A stretch of 64,000 nucleotides of DNA from an uncultured Prevotella sp. (GTDB taxonomy: Bacteria > Bacteroidota > Bacteroidia > Bacteroidales > Bacteroidaceae): contig UQFS01000015.1 in assembly GCA_900540375.1 (NCBI GenBank), forward strand, positions 11,835 to 75,834, given 5' to 3'. This document shows, piece after piece, positions 26,380-34,573 of the stretch. How positions within the stretch are numbered: position 1 is the first letter of the stretch; the number at the start of each line of letters is the position of its first letter. The position numbers and the translations under genes are program-made. The notes beneath the pieces were generated by a model, which did no database searches, was not told the origin of the DNA, and saw only the letters and a program-made list of their open reading frames with translations.

Positions 26380-26467
26380 AAAAAAGCGATGACCTTCGCA
26401 GGCAACCGCTCTTAATCTTCAATAGGTATTAGTTCCTTCAAGGTAAAAAGATTGTTTTCAGGATAAC
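26380..26467 (-). ncRNA. Candidate small non-coding RNA (~88 nt)
   Basis: In the gene-free stretch 26253-26645, a consensus promoter (26472-26502) is followed, about 60 nt after the expected start, by a hairpin (AGCG 26385-26388 paired with CGCT 26407-26410, inner CCT-TCGC-AGG) and a six-T run on the minus strand. The interval has no ATG on that strand, so it is unlikely to code for a protein. No known RNA family is recognised. It ends before the upstream region of the kinase gene. Confidence 0.5.
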
Positions 26468-26471
26468 ACTG

Positions 26472-26502
26472 CAAAGATAATCATATTTTTTAGAACGGCA
26501 AA
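26472..26502 (-). promoter_or_regulatory. Orphan consensus promoter
   Basis: Minus strand: TTTG (26499-26502), 19-nt spacer, TATCTTTG (26472-26479), with no gene immediately downstream; assigned to the candidate small RNA. Confidence 0.7.
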
Positions 26503-26645
26503 CTTTTTATCCATTTTTTTTAAAGAAAACTTATTCTTCTGTTAAATTTTTGGTTCTCGAAGCTTATTTGATATGTGGGGATAGCTTTTTGCTTATAAAT
26601 ATAAGGTATTTTGTACATTCTTGGCACTGGTCGGGGCTTAACAAA

Positions 26646-26723
26646 ACAAGCCACACGATCCGGTTTCCCTCCCCCCTTGCCGTAAGGCTTTTTAGGGATG
26701 AGACTATTGATCGTGTGGCTTGT
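26646..26723 (-). terminator. Long hairpin after the SDR/uxuA unit
   Basis: Perfect 15-bp stem ACAAGCCACACGATC / GATCGTGTGGCTTGT (26646-26660, 26709-26723) with a 48-nt loop that holds a small GCC-GTAA-GGC hairpin; on the minus side TTTTGTT follows. It lies 24 bp past the SDR stop. Confidence 0.65.
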
Positions 26724-26746
26724 AACTTGCCCGAAAAAGCTATCCG

Positions 26747-27559
26747 CTACATGGCGAAGACATTGAAGCCTCCGTCCACGATGGCTACGGTGCCGGTGAC
26801 GAAGGCGGCGGCATCACTCATCAGATAGTGGATCGTACCGCAGAGTTCTTCGGGTTTACCCATGCGACCGAATGGCGTCTGACGGATCACGTCGTTGCCA
26901 CGCTGAGTATAGCTGCCGTCGGGATTGGTGAGCAGTGCGCGGTTTTGTTCCGTGATGAAGAATCCCGGAGCGATCGCGTTGACGCGGATGCCTTCGCCAA
27001 ACTTCTTGGCGGTCTCGGTGGCCATGTAAGCGGTGAAGTTGGAGATGCCGGCCTTGGCAGCCGCATAACCGCAGACACGTGTCATCGGACGGAAGGCTGC
27101 CATGCTACTGAAGTTGATGATCGAACCCTTTCCCTGCTTGACCATCGGCTTGAGGAACACCTGGGTAGGGATCACCGTACCCGTGAGGTTGAGGTTGAGC
27201 ACCTTTTGGAACTGTTCGGGATCGAGGTCGAAGAAGTTCTGATCCGGTGCGATGGTGGCTCCTTTCATGTTGCCCCCGGCGGCGTTGAGCAGTGTGTCTA
27301 CGCGTCCGAAGTCCTTGAGGATGTCCTCACAGTTCTGTTTCACCAGTTCCACGTTCATCACGTCGGTCTTATAGAATTTGGCGACGCCGCCTTTGTCAGT
27401 GATTTCTTTCACGATTTCGTTGCCTACCTCTTCCTTACGTCCGAGGATAGCGATCTTGGCGCCTTGCTCTGCGAGGTATTTGCCGATGCAGCGGCCAAGG
27501 ACGCCCGTGCCGCCAGTGATGACGACAACATAGTCTTTAATGTTAAATAGTTCGTTCAT
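26747..27559 (-). CDS. SDR-family oxidoreductase, D-mannonate oxidoreductase-like
   Basis: 270 residues, classical short-chain dehydrogenase: cofactor loop TGGTGVLGRCIGKYL, NAAGGNMKG, catalytic Ser in INFSSMAAFRP and YAAAK (Tyr/Lys), ending VDGGFNVFAM. Begins 3 bp after uxuA. In Bacteroidetes this SDR replaces the long-chain UxuB and interconverts D-fructuronate and D-mannonate with NAD(P)H, so the pair makes 2-keto-3-deoxygluconate from glucuronate. Uronate isomerase and KDG kinase/aldolase are not in the window. The fructuronate role is inferred from the uxuA neighbour. Confidence 0.85.
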   Translation of the reverse strand: MNELFNIKDYVVVITGGTGVLGRCIGKYLAEQGAKIAILGRKEEVGNEIVKEITDKGGVAKFYKTDVMNVELVKQNCEDILKDFGRVDTLLNAAGGNMKGATIAPDQNFFDLDPEQFQKVLNLNLTGTVIPTQVFLKPMVKQGKGSIINFSSMAAFRPMTRVCGYAAAKAGISNFTAYMATETAKKFGEGIRVNAIAPGFFITEQNRALLTNPDGSYTQRGNDVIRQTPFGRMGKPEELCGTIHYLMSDAAAFVTGTVAIVDGGFNVFAM

Positions 27560-27562
27560 GGT

Positions 27563-28846
27563 TTAATCAAAAAATCCTGGTTGTTCGTATTTGATACCTA
27601 ATTCCTTATCCACTGCGGCGAGGATGCCTTGCACCTGTCCCATGGCAAACATACGGCCAAGGAAGCTGTATCCGGCATTGTATCCACGCTTCTCGTCGCC
27701 GAGCATCGTCATACCGTGGTCCACACGCATGGGCAGTACCTGTGCGTTGGGTGAAGAGAGCAGGGCCTTGCCTGCCTTGCGCTGCTGTTCCTCCTGCTCG
27801 AAGATATGAGCCAGCGCCACGAGATCAGCGCGACCGCCCAAATGGCTGGCCTCAGTGAAGTCGCCGTTGGGGAAGACGTGGCAGCTGCGCAGATGCACGA
27901 AACTCGTGCGACCGGCAAAGCGGCGGGCCATCTCCGGCAAGTTGTTTTGGGCACCCGCGGAGAGCGAACCGGCGCAGAAGGTCAGACCGTTGTGCTTGTT
28001 GGGGACAGTGTTGAGCAGCCACTCTATGTCGTCGGCGCACGTGATGATACGTGGCAAGCCGAGAATTTGGAAAGGAGGATCGTCGGGATGAACGCACATA
28101 TACATATCGCACTCGTCGCAGACCGGCATGATCGCGTCGAGGAAATACTTCATGTTGGCGCGCAACTGCTCGCGGTCGATGCCCTCATATCTCTTCAGCA
28201 ACTCACGGAAGAGGCCGAGCGGATGCTCGTCGCCTTCCTTGAAGTTACCGGAGACGAAGCCTTGTGTCTTGATGACAATGTTCTCCACGAGCGCATGGTC
28301 TTTCTCCGGCGTCATCAGCTTGCGCAGTTCCGACACCTCTTTTAATATGTCTCTGCCGTTGGGCTTGCCATCGGGGCCGAGTACCTGGAAGTTTCTCCAG
28401 TCCTCCTCAGCGCCCTCACGCTTCAAGAGATCGATGTCGAAATAGGCAAATTCGGGTATGCTGAAATAGAGATTGCTCGATCCGTTGGGGTTGAGATGGA
28501 GCAGGTCGGTGCGTGCCCAGTCGAGTACGGGCATGAAGTTATAGCAGATCGTGTGGATGCCCTCAGCGGCTAGGTGGCGCAGGCTCTCGCAATAGATACT
28601 GATCTGCTCGTCGCGGTCAGGCCCACCATATTTAATTGTCTCGGTGACGGGGAGAGACTCTACAACACTCCATCTCATGCCGTATGACTCGATGTAAGTC
28701 TTCAGGTCGTGGATCTGCTGTTGCAACCATATTTGTCCGAGCGGCACGTCATGCAGTGCCGTGACAATGCCCTGTACGCCAATCTGTCGAAGCATGTCGA
28801 GCGTAATCAGGTCTTTACGGCCAAACCATCTCCATGTTCTTTCCAT
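27563..28846 (-). CDS. uxuA: Mannonate dehydratase
   Basis: Dehydrates D-mannonate to 2-keto-3-deoxy-D-gluconate in hexuronate catabolism; TIM-barrel, Fe/Mn-dependent, cytoplasmic. 427 residues, close to the E. coli length (394) plus a loop. Family sequence: N-terminal MERTWRWFGRKDLITLDMLR, GIVTALHDVPLGQIW, CYNFMPVLDWARTDL, MCVHPDDPPFQILGLPRI, SFVHLRSCHVFPNGDFTEASH and MRVDHGMTMLGDE, which together carry the metal-binding His and Cys residues. First gene of the uxuA-SDR unit with its own consensus promoter at 28941. Confidence 0.96.
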   Translation of the reverse strand: MERTWRWFGRKDLITLDMLRQIGVQGIVTALHDVPLGQIWLQQQIHDLKTYIESYGMRWSVVESLPVTETIKYGGPDRDEQISIYCESLRHLAAEGIHTICYNFMPVLDWARTDLLHLNPNGSSNLYFSIPEFAYFDIDLLKREGAEEDWRNFQVLGPDGKPNGRDILKEVSELRKLMTPEKDHALVENIVIKTQGFVSGNFKEGDEHPLGLFRELLKRYEGIDREQLRANMKYFLDAIMPVCDECDMYMCVHPDDPPFQILGLPRIITCADDIEWLLNTVPNKHNGLTFCAGSLSAGAQNNLPEMARRFAGRTSFVHLRSCHVFPNGDFTEASHLGGRADLVALAHIFEQEEQQRKAGKALLSSPNAQVLPMRVDHGMTMLGDEKRGYNAGYSFLGRMFAMGQVQGILAAVDKELGIKYEQPGFFD

Positions 28847-28940
28847 TTTTGATTAGTTTTTAGTTAATGATATTGCTTTTGGATCTATCATGATCGGCGC
28901 GACAGTGGAGCGTCCCTCATGTGATGACCTTGTATGCGTG

Positions 28941-28971
28941 CAAAGATATATAAAATACTTCAAACACCAAA
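28941..28971 (-). promoter_or_regulatory. Promoter of uxuA-SDR
   Basis: Minus strand: TTTG (28968-28971), 19-nt spacer, TATCTTTG (28941-28948). Leader about 90 nt. The rest of the 28847-29264 gap is AT-rich and shows no gene. Confidence 0.85.
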
Positions 28972-29195
28972 AGAAGTAACGGAATATTTCTTTCTTCTTC
29001 ATAGTTGCTCCTTGAAGTGTTTTTATCATATTTGTTGAAAGAAAATTGTTCTCAAAAATAAAGTAAGAGTTGATAATTGTTATCTGTTGCTTTCATATTA
29101 ACCATTGATACTAAAGATATTTTGCTTTGAAAGCAGATCTATTTTTTAAAAATAACAAAAAACACTGATAGCGCTTGAAAAAAGAAGCAAGAAAG

Positions 29196-29226
29196 TTTGC
29201 TTATTAAAATGATTTTATTAATTTTG
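29196..29226 (+). promoter_or_regulatory. Promoter of the AraC/AT-hook regulator
   Basis: TTTG (29196-29199), 19-nt spacer, TAATTTTG (29219-29226); 38 nt before the ATG. Confidence 0.85.
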
Positions 29227-29264
29227 CAAAGTAAGAAAGCATTTACCAATACATCAACAATATT

Positions 29265-29753
29265 ATGACAAAGTACAACATCACAGAAAAGAAAGAAAAG
29301 GAAGCTGCCTATCGCTCGCTTGTCAGTCCCAAGCTCATGGATGAACTGGAGGAGAAAATCAATAACATCATCATCATCCAAAAGAAGTATAAGGACAAGG
29401 AATATTCTGCCAAGCAGCTTGCCGAAGACCTTGGTACCAACACCCGTTACATCTCAGCTGTTGTGAATGTGCGTTTTCACATGAACTATACCTCCTATGT
29501 CAATCAATACCGCATTCAGGAAGCAATGTCGCTTTTAGTCGACCGTCGCTATCAGGATTTGAACATGGAGGACATCTCTGATATGGTTGGCTTCTCCAAC
29601 CGTCAGTCGTTCTATGCCTCTTTCTTCAAGGTTAATGGTATCACGCCGCGTGAATACAAGATCAAACACCTGGCTACCCATCCCTCATTGCTCGACCGCC
29701 CCAAGAAGCGCGGACGTAAACCGGGATCAAAAAACAAAGTGAAATCAGAGTAA
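29265..29753 (+). CDS. AraC-type DNA-binding protein with AT-hook-like tail
   Basis: 162-residue putative transcription factor. After a charged N-terminal region (about 1-45, predicted helical) comes an AraC/XylS double helix-turn-helix (about 48-130: YSAKQLAEDLGTNTRYISAV and MEDISDMVGFSNRQSFYASF, ending GITPREYK). The C-terminus (about 145-160, KKRGRKPGSKNK) matches an AT-hook, RGRKPG. There is no sensor domain, so it may be a nucleoid-like or constitutive regulator. It has its own promoter and lies 117 nt before the DPP III gene. Targets are unknown. Confidence 0.85.
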   Translation: MTKYNITEKKEKEAAYRSLVSPKLMDELEEKINNIIIIQKKYKDKEYSAKQLAEDLGTNTRYISAVVNVRFHMNYTSYVNQYRIQEAMSLLVDRRYQDLNMEDISDMVGFSNRQSFYASFFKVNGITPREYKIKHLATHPSLLDRPKKRGRKPGSKNKVKSE

Positions 29754-29870
29754 ACATGATAACGTAAAGGAGGAGTAAACGTCTGCATAACCAATTACAA
29801 TCACCGCCATAGAAAATCATTCATGCGCCGGGTGGTTCGCCTATTGGTATCGTTTTTTAGTACCATAGTG

Positions 29871-31823
29871 ATGGAAAACAACACATTCGCCTTTGCCGGT
29901 GAGCGTTTCGCTGACCTCCAGATGCTGAGATACCGCCTGAATGGATTCGAGCAGTTGTCTCTGCGGCAAAAAAAATATATCTATTATCTGTCCAAAGCCG
30001 CACTGACCGGAAGGGACATCACCACTGATCAGTTTGGCAAATACAACCTGCCGATACGTAAGTTGCTGGAGAACTTGTACGTGCATTTCCCGGGCGACCA
30101 TGAGAACAAGGACTTTCTTGCGATGACGGTCTACCTGAAACGTGTGTGGTTCTCCAATGGCATCTATCATCACTATGGCTGCGAGAAGTTCCAGCCTGAC
30201 TTTTCGGAGTCGTGGCTGCGCAAGGCTGTCGACGACACACCCTTTGAAGTGCTGCCCGGCAACTACCGTTCCAAGCAGGAGATGATGGACGTGCTCTGCC
30301 CCGTCATCTTCGATCCTGGCGTGCTGCCAAAACGCGTCAACCAAGCCGACGGCGAGGATCTTGTGAAGACATCGGCCTGCAACTATTATGAGGGCGTGAC
30401 GCAGCAGGAGGCCGAGCAATATTACGAGCAGCTGCGCCAACAGGCTGGTGGCAACGAGCAACCTTCGTTCGGACTGAATTCCAAACTCGTCAAAAAAGGC
30501 GGACAGCTCGTAGAAGAGCGCTACACAGCGGCTGGACTGTATGGAGAGCCCATCCGCAAGATCGTCTACTGGTTGGAAAAAGCACGTGAGGTGGCGGAGA
30601 ACGACCGGCAGCGGCGCGTCATCACGCTGTTAACAGACTACTATCGCACGGGCGACCTCAAACTGTTTGACGAGTATTCCATCGAGTGGCTTCGTGAAAA
30701 CGAAGGCAATGTTGACTTTATCAATGGATTTATCGAGGTGTATGGTGACCCTCTCGGGCTGAAAGGATCGTGGGAGGGTATCGTGGAATATAAAGATGAG
30801 GTGGCCACCGAAAGAACACGCAAGATAGCCGACAACGCGCAGTGGTTTGAGGATCACTCGCCCGTGGATCCGCGTTTCCGCAAGGCTAAGGTCAAGGGCG
30901 TCTCGGCCAAAGTGATCTGCGCCGCTATGCTCGGCGGTGACGAATATCCGTCGTCAGCGATCGGCATCAACCTGCCCAATGCCGACTGGATACGTGCGAG
31001 ATACGGTTCGAAAAGCGTGACGATCGGCAACCTCACGGAGGCTTACAACCAAGCCGCCAAAGATTCGGGGATGAACGAGGAGTTTGTCATCGACGGGCCG
31101 ACACGCGAGTTGATCCGAAAATACGGTGATCTCTGTGATGATCTCCATACCGATCTGCATGAGTGCTTGGGTCACGGTAGCGGTCAGCTTCTGCCCGGCA
31201 CGTCGCCCGACGCGCTGAAAGCCTATGGCAGTACGATTGAGGAGGCACGCGCCGACCTCTTCGGACTCTATTATCTGGCCGATGATAAGCTCGTGGAACT
31301 CGGGCTGACACCTGATAAGGAGGCCTATAAGAGTCAGTACTATCACTATATGATGAATGGCCTGATAACGCAGTTGGTGCGCATCAAGCCCGGACATGTC
31401 ATCGAGGAAGCGCACATGCGCAACCGTGCGCTTATTGCCCGATGGTGCTATGCTCATGGCGATGGCGTCGTGGAAATGGTGAAGCGCGATGGCAAGACCT
31501 ATGTGCGTATCAACGACTATCAACGCCTGCGTCAGCTCTTCGCTGAGCTCTTGGCTGAGATTCAGCGCGTGAAGAGCGTAGGAGACTATGAGGCTGCCCG
31601 GCAACTCGTGGAGGAATATGGTATCAAGATCGACGCGGACCTGCACCGGGAAGTGCTGGAGCGCTATCGCCAGCTTCACATTGCGCCTTATAAGGGCTTC
31701 CTGAATCCCCGGATGATCGCCGTGACCGACGACCAAGGGGAGATCACGGACATCCGTCTCGACTACTCCGAGAGCTATGAAGAGCAGATGTTGCGCTACT
31801 CCAAGGAGTATGCTACGCTATAA
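29871..31823 (+). CDS. Dipeptidyl peptidase III (peptidase family M49)
   Basis: Zinc metallopeptidase releasing dipeptides from the N-terminus of oligopeptides. 650 residues from ATG 29871. Zinc motif HECLGH at residues 430-435 (the five-residue-spaced HEXXGH form of bacterial members such as that of B. thetaiotaomicron) and third ligand in EEARADL (about 457-463). An alternative ATG at 29823 adds 16 hydrophobic residues, which could be a remnant export signal; without it the enzyme is cytoplasmic. I prefer 29871 because conserved-looking sequence begins there. The next gene starts 19 nt downstream. Confidence 0.92.
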   Translation: MENNTFAFAGERFADLQMLRYRLNGFEQLSLRQKKYIYYLSKAALTGRDITTDQFGKYNLPIRKLLENLYVHFPGDHENKDFLAMTVYLKRVWFSNGIYHHYGCEKFQPDFSESWLRKAVDDTPFEVLPGNYRSKQEMMDVLCPVIFDPGVLPKRVNQADGEDLVKTSACNYYEGVTQQEAEQYYEQLRQQAGGNEQPSFGLNSKLVKKGGQLVEERYTAAGLYGEPIRKIVYWLEKAREVAENDRQRRVITLLTDYYRTGDLKLFDEYSIEWLRENEGNVDFINGFIEVYGDPLGLKGSWEGIVEYKDEVATERTRKIADNAQWFEDHSPVDPRFRKAKVKGVSAKVICAAMLGGDEYPSSAIGINLPNADWIRARYGSKSVTIGNLTEAYNQAAKDSGMNEEFVIDGPTRELIRKYGDLCDDLHTDLHECLGHGSGQLLPGTSPDALKAYGSTIEEARADLFGLYYLADDKLVELGLTPDKEAYKSQYYHYMMNGLITQLVRIKPGHVIEEAHMRNRALIARWCYAHGDGVVEMVKRDGKTYVRINDYQRLRQLFAELLAEIQRVKSVGDYEAARQLVEEYGIKIDADLHREVLERYRQLHIAPYKGFLNPRMIAVTDDQGEITDIRLDYSESYEEQMLRYSKEYATL

Positions 31824-31842
31824 CGGCACAAATGACAACGTA

Positions 31843-32463
31843 ATGACAACAGAAGAAGTACAACAGAAGATCAAGGAACTCAAGCGCAGCTTCCGCTTGG
31901 TGATGAACGGCCCCGCATCGCAGTCGATGCGTGAGAAAGGTCTCGACTATCGGCTCAACTGGGGCGTCCCCGTCATCCAACTCAAGCAGATGGCCAAGGA
32001 ACTCGGCAAGGATTATGATCTCGCCATCGCCTTGTGGAAGGAAGACATCCGTGAATGCAAGATCCTGGCGACCCTCGTCATACCGGCGGAACAGATGCCT
32101 CAGGAGGTGGCGGAGATTTGGATGGAGCAGACCCGCACCCAGGAGATGGCCGAGATGCAGGCGCTCAATGTCTATCAGCATGTAAGCTATGCCCCGGTGA
32201 TCGCCTATCAGTGGATCGCGCGTCCCGAAGACGTCTACCAGATCTGCGGTTACGACATCCTCGGCCGACTGTTTATGAATGGACAGGAACCCAACGAGCG
32301 CGGTATCAACGAGTTTCTCGACCAGGCTGCGACAGCCTTGCAGGCACCGTCACTCGGCGTACGCCACGCTGCCCTCAACGCTGTGTTGCGCTTTGCCGAC
32401 CTGGGCGTCGTCTATGAGCGTATGGCACACAATGCACTGAAAAAGATAGGTATTGACATATAA
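31843..32463 (+). CDS. DNA alkylation repair-like HEAT protein
   Basis: 206 residues from ATG 31843 (an earlier frame extension overlaps the DPP III end and is not used). All-helical, resembling the AlkC/AlkD-type HEAT-like repeat family: YRLNWGVPVIQLKQMAKELG, ALWKEDIRECKILATLVIP, EIWMEQTRTQEMAEMQALN, VYQICGYDILGRLFMNG, LGVRHAALNAVLRFADLG. Members bind or repair alkylated DNA, but many Bacteroidetes members lack proven glycosylase activity. 19 nt after the DPP III gene, same strand. Confidence 0.65.
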   Translation: MTTEEVQQKIKELKRSFRLVMNGPASQSMREKGLDYRLNWGVPVIQLKQMAKELGKDYDLAIALWKEDIRECKILATLVIPAEQMPQEVAEIWMEQTRTQEMAEMQALNVYQHVSYAPVIAYQWIARPEDVYQICGYDILGRLFMNGQEPNERGINEFLDQAATALQAPSLGVRHAALNAVLRFADLGVVYERMAHNALKKIGIDI

Positions 32464-32555
32464 GAACTGTTTGTTGAGGTTTCTGAACCTCTGTGATTGT
32501 ACGCAAGGATAATTTTTTAAACACATAAATACAAACCAACATTAAGATCAGAGAG

Positions 32556-33200
32556 ATGAACAAAATGAGTTTTCTTGTAGCTGGCGCAGCATGTCTGCTG
32601 GCTGCCAGTTGTGGTACTGTGGGCGCAGGCAGTGCGTCGTCCAGTGCGGGTGATGATGTGCTCAACGGTGTCATCGGTGTGTTGAACAATGCCAACACCA
32701 TTGGCGACGCGATCAGCAGCGTCATCGGTTCCAACAAGTTGACGAAATCGCAGCTCTACGGCACTTGGAAATACAATGGTCCGGGTTGTGCCTTCACGTC
32801 TAACAGTGCTTTGGCAAAGGCCGGTGGTGAGGTCGTCGCCTCGCAGATCAAGGCCAAGCTCAAGGAAGACTACAACAAAGTAGGGTTCACGTCCAGAAAT
32901 ACACAGATCACTTTCAATAAGGATAATACCTTCACGGCTTATGTCGACGGCAAGAAATTTAGTGGTAACTATACCTACGATGAGTCGTCCAATGCTCTGA
33001 GACTGACCGGGTTGCTGCTCTCGCTCAACGGCTACGCTACCCGCAACAGCCAAGGAGTGGCCATCCTCTTTGAGTCAAAAAAACTCTTGACACTTATCCA
33101 GACCATGGCGACTATGAGCGGCAACGCTACGCTGAGCTCTATCGGTGAGATCAGTAAGAACTACAACGGTGTCAGATTGGGATTTGATATGGCCAAGTAA
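32556..33200 (+). CDS. Lipoprotein, DUF4923-like
   Basis: 214 residues. Lipoprotein signal ending LLAASC (Cys19), glycine/serine-rich linker (VGAGSASSSAGDD), then a helix and a lipocalin-like beta region: LYGTWKYNGPGCAF, QITFNKDNTFTAYVDGKKFSGNYTY, ALRLTGLLLSLNGYA, ending GEISKNYNGVRLGFDMAK. The DUF4923 name is given from memory. No enzymatic motif. Stands alone, closed by the terminator at 33223-33265. Function unknown. Confidence 0.75.
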   Translation: MNKMSFLVAGAACLLAASCGTVGAGSASSSAGDDVLNGVIGVLNNANTIGDAISSVIGSNKLTKSQLYGTWKYNGPGCAFTSNSALAKAGGEVVASQIKAKLKEDYNKVGFTSRNTQITFNKDNTFTAYVDGKKFSGNYTYDESSNALRLTGLLLSLNGYATRNSQGVAILFESKKLLTLIQTMATMSGNATLSSIGEISKNYNGVRLGFDMAK

Positions 33201-33222
33201 TTGGGCTTAACTACAATAGATG

Positions 33223-33265
33223 ATGGTGGAAGAGGTGGTTTGCAGTCACTTCGTCCACCATTTTT
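33223..33265 (+). terminator. Terminator after the 32556 lipoprotein
   Basis: Stem ATGGTGGA / TCCACCAT with a long loop and a five-T run. Confidence 0.7.
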
Positions 33266-33329
33266 CGTTCCTGCGGTTTTGCCGGCTTGTCAGTCTTCTT
33301 TGTGCGCCTTATCCCTCTGTTTTCCTAAA

Positions 33330-33437
33330 CTTGAGATTTCCGTTCTCCTTAGCTTGAGTTTCCGTCTTTCAAGGCTGAAGCCTTCAGACTTCTTTAGCTT
33401 AGATCCCATAAATATCTTGAGCTTTGAAAAAGTTTCT
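33330..33437 (+). repeat. Possible degenerate 22-24-nt repeat array
   Basis: In the 351-bp gap before moxR, segments starting CTTGAGATTTCCGT (33330), CTTGAGTTTCCGT (33353), CTGAAGCCTTCAG (about 33375) and later CTTAGATC and CTTGAGCTTTG recur every 22-24 nt. Weak similarity; may be related to the arrays elsewhere in the window. Confidence 0.35.
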
Positions 33438-33489
33438 TAAATAACACGTACTATATTTCCAATTTAATATTATTTATTACCCTTGATGC

Positions 33490-33518
33490 TTTGCTCTTGA
33501 GAGAAAATTGTACTTTTG
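33490..33518 (+). promoter_or_regulatory. Promoter of the bat operon
   Basis: TTTG (33490-33493), 17-nt spacer, TACTTTTG (33511-33518), 34 nt before the moxR ATG. The spacer is two bases shorter than usual here. Confidence 0.55.
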
Positions 33519-33551
33519 CCATAAAAATGAACAGCATTAAAGCTTTATAAT

Positions 33552-34547
33552 ATGGCAGAATCAGTAGACATTAGAGAATTGAACATCAAGATTGAGCAGA
33601 ACAGTGCCTTCGTTACGAACTTGGTGACAGGAATGAATCAGGTCATCGTCGGTCAGAAGCATTTGATCGATGCGCTGCTCATTTCGTTGCTCAGCGACGG
33701 TCACATCCTGCTGGAGGGCGTACCTGGTTTGGCAAAGACACTCGCCATCAAGACACTCTCGCAGCTCGTGGATGCAGACTTCAGCCGTATACAGTTCACA
33801 CCCGATTTGCTTCCTGCCGACGTGGTAGGTACGATGATCTATTCCCAAAAGGACGAGAACTTTCAGGTCAAGAAAGGCCCCGTCTTTGCCAACTTCGTGC
33901 TGGCTGATGAGATCAACCGTGCTCCGGCTAAGGTGCAGAGTGCTTTGCTTGAGGCCATGCAGGAGCATCAGGTGACCATCGGCGAGAAGACTTTCGCACT
34001 GCCCAATCCGTTCCTCGTCATGGCAACGCAGAACCCTATCGAGCAGGAAGGTACCTATCAGTTGCCGGAGGCTCAGGTCGACCGTTTCATGCTCAAGGTG
34101 ATCATCGACTATCCGACGCTGGAAGAGGAGAAAGCCATCATCCGCGAGAACCTGCAAGGAAAGATGCCTGAGGCGCATCCCGTGACGACAGCGGAGGAGA
34201 TCATCCGTGCACGCGAGGTGGTGAATATGGTTTATATCGACGAGAAGATCGAGCAATATATCGCTGACATCGTCTTCGCGACCCGTTATCCCGAGCGCTA
34301 TGGCATGCCCGAATTGAAAGGCTTGATCACCTTCGGCGGTAGTCCGCGTGCAAGTATCAACCTTGCCAAAGCAGCCCGCGCCTATGCCTTCATCAAGCAT
34401 CGCGGCTATGTGGTGCCGGAAGATGTGCGCGCTGTGGCTCACGATGTGCTGCGCCACCGCATCGGACTCAGCTACGAGGCTGAGGCTGCCAATGTTTCCA
34501 GCGAGGAGATCGTCAGCAAGATCGTCAACAAGATTGAGGTACCTTGA
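33552..34547 (+). CDS. MoxR-family AAA ATPase
   Basis: 331-residue cytoplasmic AAA+ chaperone-like ATPase, first gene of the Bat operon, thought to remodel or insert the von Willebrand A proteins encoded after it. Walker A in the MoxR form EGVPGLAKT, Walker B FVLADEINRAPAKVQSALLEAM, sensor-1 ATQNPIEQEGTYQLPEAQ with arginine finger in DRFMLKV, and a lid domain with GGSPRASINLAKAARAYA. It ends TTGA, overlapping the extended frame of the DUF58 gene. Confidence 0.93.
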   Translation: MAESVDIRELNIKIEQNSAFVTNLVTGMNQVIVGQKHLIDALLISLLSDGHILLEGVPGLAKTLAIKTLSQLVDADFSRIQFTPDLLPADVVGTMIYSQKDENFQVKKGPVFANFVLADEINRAPAKVQSALLEAMQEHQVTIGEKTFALPNPFLVMATQNPIEQEGTYQLPEAQVDRFMLKVIIDYPTLEEEKAIIRENLQGKMPEAHPVTTAEEIIRAREVVNMVYIDEKIEQYIADIVFATRYPERYGMPELKGLITFGGSPRASINLAKAARAYAFIKHRGYVVPEDVRAVAHDVLRHRIGLSYEAEAANVSSEEIVSKIVNKIEVP

Positions 34548-34573
34548 TCAAAAAGCAAAAAGAAGGAGTCATC

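Noticed and set aside
29823..29870. Upstream start for the DPP III gene
   Set aside because: Adds 16 residues without a clear cleavage site or lipobox; the conserved-looking sequence begins at 29871. Kept as an alternative only.
33201..33440. 79-codon open frame before moxR
   Set aside because: It runs directly through the terminator at 33223-33265 and repeat-like DNA; no start signals or protein features.
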